A DNA stretch of 49,888 nucleotides from Streptomyces griseoflavus (lineage in GTDB: Bacteria; Actinomycetota; Actinomycetes; Streptomycetales; Streptomycetaceae), in assembly GCF_014649995.1 (NCBI RefSeq), contig NZ_BMUC01000021.1:71382-121269 (forward strand), written 5' to 3'. Shown here piece after piece: positions 23,720 through 30,855 of this stretch (position 1 is the stretch's first letter; each line of letters begins with the position of its first letter). The translations under genes and the position numbers were made by a program. The notes under the pieces are model-generated. The model did not search any database and was not told the DNA's origin. It was given only the letters and a program-made list of their open reading frames with translations.

Positions 23720-24457
23720 CTACCAGCGGTCGCGGTGCACGACCTCCGCCACCGGGCGCCGGCTCACCGGCCCGAACCTACCGCGCGGCCACCCCACCGG
23801 GATGGCCGCGAACGTGTTCATCTCCTCGGGGATACCGAGCGCCGCCTTCCACTCCTCCTCCAGGAACAGGTGCCAGATGGTGATGTTGGCGGCCAGACCC
23901 AGACCTCGCGCGGCGAGCAGCAGGTTCTGCACCCCCGGATAGACGCACGAGCCTTCCGCGAGGGCGGCGAACCGTTCCTGTGTCCGTCCCATGCGTGCCG
24001 TCGCGTCCGGCCCGAGGGCTTCGGCATGGACACGCAGCCCTTCCTCCTCGATCCTCGGCTCCGGGAACCGGTAGCAGGGGATGATCAGCGCCGGCGTCTC
24101 GGCGAAGTGGTCACGCTGGTACTCGATGGCGGCGACCATGCGTGCGTACGCGGCCTCGTCCATGCCGGCGGGCGCGTACTTGCCGGTCGTGGCCAGATAC
24201 GCGTCCACACACCGCTTCCACAGCGGCGCGAGCTCCGCCATGACCGCCCGGTCGGTGACGACGACGTACTCGTACCGCTGCATGTTGCCGCCGCTGGGCC
24301 CCCACACGGCCGCCTGTATCAGCCGGTCCAGCAGCTCGTCGGAGACCGGGTCGGGCAGCAGGCGCCGCATGGCCCGCATGGTGGACATGGTGCTGAAGAG
24401 CGCCGGTTCGGCGGCACCGCCGACGGAGGGCTCGGACAGGGTGTCTGGAGTATGCAT
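23720..24457 (-). CDS. Nitroreductase-family flavoprotein
   Basis: 245 residues. The family's FMN-binding start is seen in TMRAMRRLLPDPVSDELLDRLIQAAVWGPSGGNMQ, and the C-terminal part has VQNLLLAARGLGLAANIT and GIPEEMNTFAAIPVGWPRGRFGP. Nitroreductases are FMN enzymes that use NAD(P)H to reduce quinones, nitro compounds or enones. ATG start at 24457. A perfect 10-bp inverted repeat sits 27 bp upstream. Neighbours give no hint of its substrate. Confidence 0.9.
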   Translation of the reverse strand: MHTPDTLSEPSVGGAAEPALFSTMSTMRAMRRLLPDPVSDELLDRLIQAAVWGPSGGNMQRYEYVVVTDRAVMAELAPLWKRCVDAYLATTGKYAPAGMDEAAYARMVAAIEYQRDHFAETPALIIPCYRFPEPRIEEEGLRVHAEALGPDATARMGRTQERFAALAEGSCVYPGVQNLLLAARGLGLAANITIWHLFLEEEWKAALGIPEEMNTFAAIPVGWPRGRFGPVSRRPVAEVVHRDRW

Positions 24458-24483
24458 GATCGCGAGTGTAGGGACCCCGCGCG

Positions 24484-24507
24484 CCGGGGGAAGTCATCTT
24501 CCCCCGG
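24484..24507. promoter_or_regulatory. Perfect inverted repeat in nitroreductase leader
   Basis: CCGGGGGAAG (24484-24493), loop TCAT, CTTCCCCCGG (24498-24507). Because both flanking genes point away from this site, it is not an ordinary 3' terminator. It is more likely an operator or a 5'-leader attenuator of the nitroreductase gene. Confidence 0.5.
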
Positions 24508-24663
24508 AACAGGCACTGCTGACGCCCTGTCAGCGTGGCCGCGGCGTCGGACTCCGGTCGTGCCGGGTTCGACTCGGCGCGGGACGCGCAGGCGCGCGAC
24601 GCGGGGAGGCCCGACGGTGAAAACCCGTCGCACCGGGCAGGGACGGCTTCCTACCCTGGCGGC

Positions 24664-25011
24664 ATGCCTCCCTCGAAGACCTCCTACGTCTGCCTCCCCT
24701 GCCGGGCCGCGTACAAGCTGCCCCACCCGTCGCGCGAGCCGCGGGCCGATGCCGGGCGGCGACCCTGTCCGCGCTGCTCGCAGCCGCTGGTCCACGTGGG
24801 GTCGGCCTTCGCCGCGCCGCCGCGCCGGGACGCCCGGGCATGGCGGGTGCTGTCCGTCCTGCTGCACGCGGGAGTCCGTTTCCACAAGAGCTGCTGCGGC
24901 GGGCCCGGGTACCGGCCGCGCACGCCGAGGGAGGTACGCGAGCGGATGGCGCACGCCCGCCGTACCGGCGAGCCCTTCGCCCGGGCGCTCGTACGCCCGG
25001 AGGTGCCGTGA
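24664..25011 (+). CDS. Small zinc-ribbon-like protein with two CxxC motifs
   Basis: 115 residues, basic. CLPC (about 10-13) and CPRC (about 37-40) form a likely zinc ribbon, and KSCCGGPGYRPRTPREVRERM follows. Related Streptomyces proteins have sometimes been labelled deoxyxylulose-5-phosphate synthase, but this protein is far too short and shares nothing with that enzyme. The ATG at 24664 is the first methionine of the recognisable protein. Role unknown; nucleic-acid or metal binding is plausible. Confidence 0.7.
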   Translation: MPPSKTSYVCLPCRAAYKLPHPSREPRADAGRRPCPRCSQPLVHVGSAFAAPPRRDARAWRVLSVLLHAGVRFHKSCCGGPGYRPRTPREVRERMAHARRTGEPFARALVRPEVP

Positions 25012-25201
25012 CGGGTGTCCCGGGACGGCGGCCCCCCTGACCCCGGTCGACCCCGCCGGCGAGGTGTCCGCGCGCCGCGCCGGCGGGACCGGTGTCCAGC
25101 CGGGTACCGGCCCGCTGGTCCGAGGCGTTCGGGTCCCTCATGCTGGAAGGCGATGTGCTGGTACGTCCTGATGCGGCGGGGGCGCGGGAAGGCGCTGACC
25201 G

Positions 25202-26494
25202 ATGACGACGGAGACCGTTCACACGGAGCTGGACCGGGGAGCGGAGCAGATCGCGGCCCAGGTGGTTCGATGGCGTCACCACCTGCACCGGCATCCGGAG
25301 CTGTCCAACCGCGAGGTGAACACCGCGCAACTGATCGCGGACCACCTGACGTCGCTGGGTCTCGACGAGGTGCGCACCGGTATCGCCGGTCACGGAGTGG
25401 TGGGGGTGCTGCGGGGAGGCCGCCCGGGAGGGCGGGTCATCGCCCTGCGGGCCGACACCGACGCGCTGCCGGTCCCGGACCGCTGTGGGGAGGAGTTCGC
25501 GTCGGACGTGGTCGACGAGGACTACCCGGGAGGGCCCTTCCCCGTCTCGCACGCCTGCGGCCACGACGGCCACACGGCCATGCTGCTGGGCGCCGCGACC
25601 GTGCTCGCCGGGATGCGCGGGGAACTGCCCGGGACGGTGCTGTTCGTGTTCCAGCCGGCCGAGGAGGGCCCGCCCGTCACCGAGGAGGGCGGCGCGCGGC
25701 TGATGCTGGCCGAGAACGCCCTCGACGACCCCGCCCCCACGATGGTGTTCGGCATGCATGTGGCCCCCTACCCCAAGGGCTGGGTGGGGTACCGCGTCGG
25801 CAACCAGTACGGCGCCTCCTGCGTGGTCAGGACCGTCATCAGCGGCCGGCAGGTCCACGCCTCCACACCCTGGATGGGCGTCGACCCCATGCCCGCGGCC
25901 GGCGCCGTCCTCACCGGCATCGGTCAGCTCTACCGCCGGACGAACGCCTTCGACCCGATCGCCGTGACCATGGGGCACGTCGAGGACGTCGGCCGGTTCA
26001 ACATCATCGGTGAGAGCGTCACCCTGTGGGGCACCGTCCGCTGCGCCGTCGAGGACACCATGGAAGAGGTGCGGCGGCAGTTCGCCGCCCTCGCCGAGCA
26101 CACCGCCCGCGCCTACGGCTGCACGGCCACGACGGAGTTCCTGCAGGACGTGCCGCCCGTCCACAACCGCGAGGAGTGGGTCGAGGCCGCCCTGCCGGCC
26201 TTCCGCCGTGTCGTCGGCGACGCCCGTGTGGTCGAGACCCCGGGCGGCCTCGGTTACGACGACGTCTCCGAGTTCGTCCGCAGGTACGGCGGCCTGTACG
26301 TCCTCCTCGGCGCCCAGGACGCGGAACTCGCCGCGGACGGCACGCCGCTGCCCGCCCCGGGCGGACGGGGGGTCGTCGCCAACCACAACCCGCGCTTCTA
26401 CCTCGACGACGACACCCTGGTCACCGGAGTCCGGCTGCACCTGCACGCCGCCGTGGACCACCTGGCCGGGCGGCTCGTCCCCGCCGCGGGATGA
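25202..26494 (+). CDS. M20-family amidohydrolase/aminoacylase (copy 1)
   Basis: 430 residues, cytoplasmic. The metal-binding set is present: HRHPELSN, ALRADTDALP, SHACGHDGHTAML, FQPAEEG and the dimerisation domain with GRQVHASTPWMGVDPM. These are the marks of the M20D group, which removes acyl groups from N-acyl amino acids or related conjugates. ATG start at 25202 with GAAGG upstream. It stands alone between a zinc-ribbon gene and the convergent LacI gene. A second, diverged member of the family is encoded at 40888-42144. Confidence 0.9.
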   Translation: MTTETVHTELDRGAEQIAAQVVRWRHHLHRHPELSNREVNTAQLIADHLTSLGLDEVRTGIAGHGVVGVLRGGRPGGRVIALRADTDALPVPDRCGEEFASDVVDEDYPGGPFPVSHACGHDGHTAMLLGAATVLAGMRGELPGTVLFVFQPAEEGPPVTEEGGARLMLAENALDDPAPTMVFGMHVAPYPKGWVGYRVGNQYGASCVVRTVISGRQVHASTPWMGVDPMPAAGAVLTGIGQLYRRTNAFDPIAVTMGHVEDVGRFNIIGESVTLWGTVRCAVEDTMEEVRRQFAALAEHTARAYGCTATTEFLQDVPPVHNREEWVEAALPAFRRVVGDARVVETPGGLGYDDVSEFVRRYGGLYVLLGAQDAELAADGTPLPAPGGRGVVANHNPRFYLDDDTLVTGVRLHLHAAVDHLAGRLVPAAG

Positions 26495-26598
26495 CCCCGG
26501 TACCCGCCTGACCGCACACCGCGGGGCCCCGGTGGCCTCGCGCGCCGCCGGGCCGCTCCAGGGGGCCCGCCGGTCGCGCCGGGACGCCGTCGGCCGCT

Positions 26599-27630
26599 TC
26601 ACGCCCTCTCGAACGGGGCGGTGCTCTGCCGCACCACCAGGTGCGTGGCCAGTTCGATGCGCTGGGCCGCCGTGCCCGGGGTGTCGGAGGCGTCGGGGCG
26701 CAGGAGCATGCGGGAGGCCTCCTCGGCCATGTGGCGCAAGGGCTGGTGGACGGTGGTGAGGGGCGGGCTCGACCACTGGGCCAGGGGGACGTCGTCGTAC
26801 CCCACCACCGACAGGTCCTGCGGGACGCGCAGGCCCTTGACGCGGGCCGCCTCCAGGACGCCGAGGGCCTGGAGGTCGCTGCCCGCGAAGACCGCGGTCG
26901 GACGGTCGGGGCCGTCGAGGAGGTCCATGGCGTGCTCGAAGCCGCTCTGGACGTGGAAGTCGCCGAAGCGCGTCAGGCGCGGGTCGGACTCCAGGCCCGC
27001 CATCGCCATGGCGGAGCGGTAGCCGTCGAGGCGCGCCAGGGAGCAGAGCATGTCCTCGGGGCCGGTGATGATGGCGACCCGCTCGTGGCCGAGGTCGGTG
27101 AGGTGACGGGTCGCGGCCAGGCCGCCGGCCCAGTTCGCGGAGCCGACCGAGGGGACGTCGGGGTCCGGATCGCCCGCCGGGTCGATCACGACGAAGGGGA
27201 TGGCCGCCGCCCTGAGCTGCGCCTTGATGTCCTCCGGGAGGGTGGAGAAGACCAGGACGACACCCAGGGGCCGGCGTTGCAGCACGCCCGGGAGCCATTC
27301 CGGGGCGGGGGTGTGCCGGGTGCCGCTCTCGGTGAGGACCACCGTCGCGCGGTTCTCCTTGGCGACGTTCTCCACGCCCCGGATCAGCTCCATCGCCCAG
27401 ACGCTCTCCAACTCGTGGAAGACGATCTCGATGAGCGGTGAGCGCGACGACGGCTGGGCGCGACGGCGGTAGCCGTGGACGTCGAGCAGCCGTTCCACCT
27501 TGGCCCGGGTGGCGCGGGAGACATCCGATCGGCCGTTGAGGACCTTCGAAACTGTCGGCATCGAAACGCCGGCCTCTTTCGCCACCGTGGCCAGGGTGAC
27601 TCTGCCGCTCGCCTCGTGGTCATCGTGCAT
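26599..27630 (-). CDS. bxlR: LacI-family repressor, probable BxlR
   Basis: 343 residues. The LacI helix-turn-helix (about 12-60) is complete: TLATVAKEAGVSMPTVSKVL, with hinge DVHGYRRRAQ. The sugar-binding domain follows, with LGHERVAIITGP, AVFAGSDLQALGVL and VVGYDDVPLAQWSSPPLTTV. The gene diverges from a xylobiose-type ABC operon whose promoter carries CGAAACTTTCG sites, the arrangement known for bxlR-bxlEFGA in S. thermoviolaceus. It would repress the operon until xylobiose or a related sugar binds. ATG start at 27630. Confidence 0.9.
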   Translation of the reverse strand: MHDDHEASGRVTLATVAKEAGVSMPTVSKVLNGRSDVSRATRAKVERLLDVHGYRRRAQPSSRSPLIEIVFHELESVWAMELIRGVENVAKENRATVVLTESGTRHTPAPEWLPGVLQRRPLGVVLVFSTLPEDIKAQLRAAAIPFVVIDPAGDPDPDVPSVGSANWAGGLAATRHLTDLGHERVAIITGPEDMLCSLARLDGYRSAMAMAGLESDPRLTRFGDFHVQSGFEHAMDLLDGPDRPTAVFAGSDLQALGVLEAARVKGLRVPQDLSVVGYDDVPLAQWSSPPLTTVHQPLRHMAEEASRMLLRPDASDTPGTAAQRIELATHLVVRQSTAPFERA

Positions 27631-27688
27631 AGGCGCAGGATACGGCACCGTGCCCGGATAACGGTTTGGGCGAGTGCTGATCCGACCG

Positions 27689-27717
27689 TTGACCGAAAGT
27701 CCCGTCTGACCTACTGT
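27689..27717 (+). promoter_or_regulatory. Promoter of the bxlEFGA operon
   Basis: -35 TTGACC (27689-27694), 17-bp spacer, -10 TACTGT (27712-27717), about 50 bp before the bxlE start. CCGAAAGT (27693-27700) overlaps the -35 box and is matched by the inverted copy ACTTTCGG (27730-27737) after the transcription start. Confidence 0.75.
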
Positions 27718-27746
27718 CCCACGGCATGGACTTTCGGCGATGACGC

Positions 27747-27757
27747 CGAAACTTTCG
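27747..27757. promoter_or_regulatory. Perfect BxlR-type operator CGAAACTTTCG
   Basis: An 11-bp perfect palindrome around one base, located between the transcription start and the bxlE ribosome-binding site. It fits the CGAAA-n-TTTCG element described for Streptomyces xylanolytic genes. With the two half sites at 27693 and 27730 it gives three operator elements over 65 bp. Confidence 0.75.
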
Positions 27758-27768
27758 AAAGGCGAACG

Positions 27769-29073
27769 ATGAAGACACGTGCGCGCTTGCCCAGACTGGT
27801 CGCCTGCGGTGCGACGCTCGCCCTGGCACTGACCCTCTCGGCCTGCGGTGGCGACGGCGGCGGGGGGTCGGCGGACGACGGCAAGATCCATGTCCTGGTC
27901 TACGGGGACGCCACCAACAAGGTCGAGAAGCGGCTCGTCGACACGTTCAACAAGACGTCCGACGTCAAGGTCGTCCTCGACACCATCCCCGGTGCGGACT
28001 ACCAGAAGAAGCTGCAGACGATCATCAGCACCCCGCAGGCGCCGGACGTCTTCTTCAACTGGGGCGGCGGCAGCATCAAGCCCTTCGTCAAGGCCGACCT
28101 GCTGATGCCGCTGGACGACTTCATCAAGAAGAACCCGGACCTGGAGAACAAGTTCCTGCCGTCCGTCTTCAACAACGCCGTCGTCGACGGCAAGCCGTAC
28201 GGCATACCGATGCGCGGTACCCAGCCGGTCCTGCTCTTCCACAACAAGACCGTCCTCGCCGACGCGGGCGTCGAGCCGCCGAAGACCTGGGACGAACTGC
28301 TCGACGCCGTCAAGGAGCTCAAGGACGCCGGCGTCACGCCGATCGCGCTCGGCGGCGGCGACATCTGGCCCACGCAGATGTGGTTCCAGTACCTCTTCGA
28401 CCGCATCGCCGGACCGGACCTGCTCGCGAAGGCCCTCAAGGGCGACAAGAGCGCCTGGGAGAGCCCGGACGCCAAGAAGGCCCTGAGCATGATCAGGGAG
28501 CTCGTCGACGCCGGAGCCTTCGGCAAGAACTACGACTCCGTCAAGTACACCAACGGCGGCTCGGTCCAGCTCCTGGCGTCCGGCAAGGCCGGCTTCGAGC
28601 TGATGGGCTCCTGGTACTACTCCCAGCAGCTCACGGACCACAAGGACTTCGCCGAGAAGGGCCTCGGCTACACCACCTTCCCGGCCGTCGAGGGCGGCAA
28701 GGGCGACCCGGCCAACATCGCCGGCAACACCAACAACTACTACTCGGTGATGAAGAAGACCAAGCACCCCGAGGCGGTCGCCGAGTTCCTGAAGCTCATG
28801 TACTCCGACGACTTCGTCAAGGCGCAGCTGGAGATCGGCAACCTGCCGACCACCACCAACACCGACAAGTTCATCGACACCGCCGCGAACCCCGACTACG
28901 CGCGCTTCCAGTACGACCTGGTCGCCGACGCCCCGTCGTTCCAGCTCTCCTGGGACCAGGCGTACCCGCAGAAGTCGAGCTCGGACTTGCACAAGGCCAT
29001 CCAGCAGTTCTTCAACGGACAGCTCGACACGGACGGCTTCATCAAGGCCATGCAGGCCCTCCCCACCGAGTGA
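27769..29073 (+). CDS. bxlE: Xylobiose-type ABC solute-binding lipoprotein
   Basis: 434 residues. A lipoprotein signal ends in LTLSAC with Cys26 as the lipidated residue. The body is a family-1 extracellular sugar-binding protein (KIHVLVYGDATNKVEKRLVDTF; VFFNWGGGSIKPFV; PEAVAEFLKLMYS). It sits outside the membrane and delivers the sugar to the two permeases encoded next. ATG preceded by GAAAGG. Xylobiose specificity is inferred from the neighbouring beta-xylosidase and LacI regulator. Confidence 0.9.
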   Translation: MKTRARLPRLVACGATLALALTLSACGGDGGGGSADDGKIHVLVYGDATNKVEKRLVDTFNKTSDVKVVLDTIPGADYQKKLQTIISTPQAPDVFFNWGGGSIKPFVKADLLMPLDDFIKKNPDLENKFLPSVFNNAVVDGKPYGIPMRGTQPVLLFHNKTVLADAGVEPPKTWDELLDAVKELKDAGVTPIALGGGDIWPTQMWFQYLFDRIAGPDLLAKALKGDKSAWESPDAKKALSMIRELVDAGAFGKNYDSVKYTNGGSVQLLASGKAGFELMGSWYYSQQLTDHKDFAEKGLGYTTFPAVEGGKGDPANIAGNTNNYYSVMKKTKHPEAVAEFLKLMYSDDFVKAQLEIGNLPTTTNTDKFIDTAANPDYARFQYDLVADAPSFQLSWDQAYPQKSSSDLHKAIQQFFNGQLDTDGFIKAMQALPTE

Positions 29074-29083
29074 CGAACGGCTC

Positions 29084-30040
29084 ATGACCACAAAGACCAC
29101 GAGCGCGCCGCCCGCCGCCGGACCCCGGAAGGGGTCCCGGCGGCGGCCGCCCGCCCCCTCCTCGACGAAGGTGGGCCGCCCCGGCTTCGTCTGGGCCCTG
29201 CCCGCCGCGGTGTTCTTCGCCCTCTTCGCCATCACCCCGCTGATCATGGTCGCGGTGCTGTCCTTCATGACCTGGGACGGGCTCAGCTCGCCCCGGTTCG
29301 TCGGCATGGACAACTGGTCGCGCCTGATGGACGACCCGGTGATGGTCAACAGCATCTGGCTGACCCTGCTGCTGACCGTGCTCGGCGTGGTCATCCAGAC
29401 ACCGCTGAGCATCGTGCTGGGTGTCTGGGCCGCCGGCTACCAGCGCAACCGGGCCGTGCTGTCCGTCATCTACTTCATTCCGCTGCTGCTGTCCGCGACG
29501 GCCGTCTCCGTGCTGTGGCGCGCGCTGCTCGACCCGAACTTCGGCATCCCGGCCGACGCCACCTGGCTCTTCGGCGACGGCAACCTGTTCGGCGAACAGG
29601 CCACCGCCATCGGCGTGCTGGCGTTCGTCAGCACCTGGCAGTTCACCCCGTTCCACACCCTGATCTACCAGGGCGCCGCCCGCGCGATCCCGAACGTGCT
29701 CTACCAGGCCGCGGAGATCGACGGGGCGGGCCGCTACCGGCAGTTCTTCCACATCACCCTGCCGCAGCTGCGCAACGCCATGATCACCTCGATGATCCTG
29801 ATGATCGTCGGCGGCCTGACCACGTTCGAGACGGTCCTCATCCTGACCCAGGGCGGCCCCGGCACCGACACCACCATCAGCGCCTACTACATGTACGACA
29901 AGGCCTTCAAGAGCTTCGACTACGGCACCGGATCCGCCATCGCCCTGGTCCTGGTCGTCGCGGCCACGATCATCTCGCTGATCGTCGTCCGGGCCTCCGG
30001 ATACGACAAGATGCGCAGCTCCATGGAGGGTGTGTCATGA
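29084..30040 (+). CDS. bxlF: ABC sugar permease subunit, MalF/UgpA type
   Basis: 318 residues with a Pro/Lys-rich cytoplasmic N-terminus (1-32), then six predicted membrane helices beginning at GFVWALPAAVFFALFAI. The EAA loop that contacts the ATPase is AAEIDGAGRYRQFFHITLP. It starts 10 bp after the bxlE stop and overlaps the next permease by 4 bp (ATGA). No ATPase gene is present in the operon; Streptomyces sugar importers of this kind commonly share the multitask ATPase MsiK encoded elsewhere. Confidence 0.92.
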   Translation: MTTKTTSAPPAAGPRKGSRRRPPAPSSTKVGRPGFVWALPAAVFFALFAITPLIMVAVLSFMTWDGLSSPRFVGMDNWSRLMDDPVMVNSIWLTLLLTVLGVVIQTPLSIVLGVWAAGYQRNRAVLSVIYFIPLLLSATAVSVLWRALLDPNFGIPADATWLFGDGNLFGEQATAIGVLAFVSTWQFTPFHTLIYQGAARAIPNVLYQAAEIDGAGRYRQFFHITLPQLRNAMITSMILMIVGGLTTFETVLILTQGGPGTDTTISAYYMYDKAFKSFDYGTGSAIALVLVVAATIISLIVVRASGYDKMRSSMEGVS

Positions 30041-30855
30041 GGCGCCGACCGAACTACGTGGCCGGCGTCGGATCGCTCTTCTGGCTCCTCCTGGTCGGCC
30101 TGCCGCTGTACGTGCTGCTCGCCGCCACCCTGCGCACCCGCCAGGACTACGCCGAGAACGGCCCGGTCTCGATCCCGGACAGCTTCACCCTGGACAACTA
30201 CACCGGCGCCTTCGACTCCGGCTTCGGCCAGTACTTCTTCAACACGCTCGTCGTCACCGCCTGCGTGATCGGCATCGTGCTGCTGCTGGTCCCGCCGCTC
30301 GCCTACGCGATCGTCCGCAGCCGCGGCAGGACCACGTCGGCGATCTTCCGGCTGTTCCTCCTCGGCCTCGCCATCCCCGCCCAGGCCGTCATCGTGCCGA
30401 TGTTCTACCTGATCAGCGAGGCAGGGCTGTACGACAACCTGCTGGGCGTCATCCTGCCCACGGCGGCGTTCTGCCTGCCGATGTCGGCGCTGATCCTCAG
30501 CGGCGCGATGCGCGACATCTCACCCGAGCTGTACGAGGCCATGGCCATGGACGGCGCCTCCCCGCGACGCATGTTCTTCCAGCTCGTGCTGCCGCTGTCG
30601 CGGGGCGGACTGTCCACGATCGTGGTGTTCTCCGCGCTCCAGGCATGGAACGGCTTCCTGTTCCCCCTCGTCCTGACCCAGTCCGACTCCAGCAAGGTCG
30701 TCACCCTGGGCCTGTACAACTTCCAGACCGAACACGGCATCGACATCCCCGGTCTGCTGGGAGCCGTGGTGCTGTCCATGGTGCCCATCCTGCTCGTCTA
30801 CCTGTTCGCCCGTCGCGCCCTGGTCCAGGGCCTGATGGGTGTCGGAGGAAAGTGA
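30037..30855 (+). CDS. bxlG: ABC sugar permease subunit, MalG/UgpE type
   Basis: 272 residues and six membrane helices. The EAA loop is EAMAMDGASPRRMFFQLVLP, followed by WNGFLFPLVLTQ, typical of the MalG group. ATG overlaps the bxlF stop, and its own stop overlaps the GH3 gene by 4 bp, so translation of the four genes is coupled. It pairs with BxlF to form the channel. Confidence 0.92.
   Translation: MRRRPNYVAGVGSLFWLLLVGLPLYVLLAATLRTRQDYAENGPVSIPDSFTLDNYTGAFDSGFGQYFFNTLVVTACVIGIVLLLVPPLAYAIVRSRGRTTSAIFRLFLLGLAIPAQAVIVPMFYLISEAGLYDNLLGVILPTAAFCLPMSALILSGAMRDISPELYEAMAMDGASPRRMFFQLVLPLSRGGLSTIVVFSALQAWNGFLFPLVLTQSDSSKVVTLGLYNFQTEHGIDIPGLLGAVVLSMVPILLVYLFARRALVQGLMGVGGK

Noticed and set aside
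25040-25201. A frame ending in FGSLMLEGDVLVRPD before the M20 gene
   Set aside because: It looks slightly protein-like but has no good start or homology that I recognise; too short to call a gene or relic.
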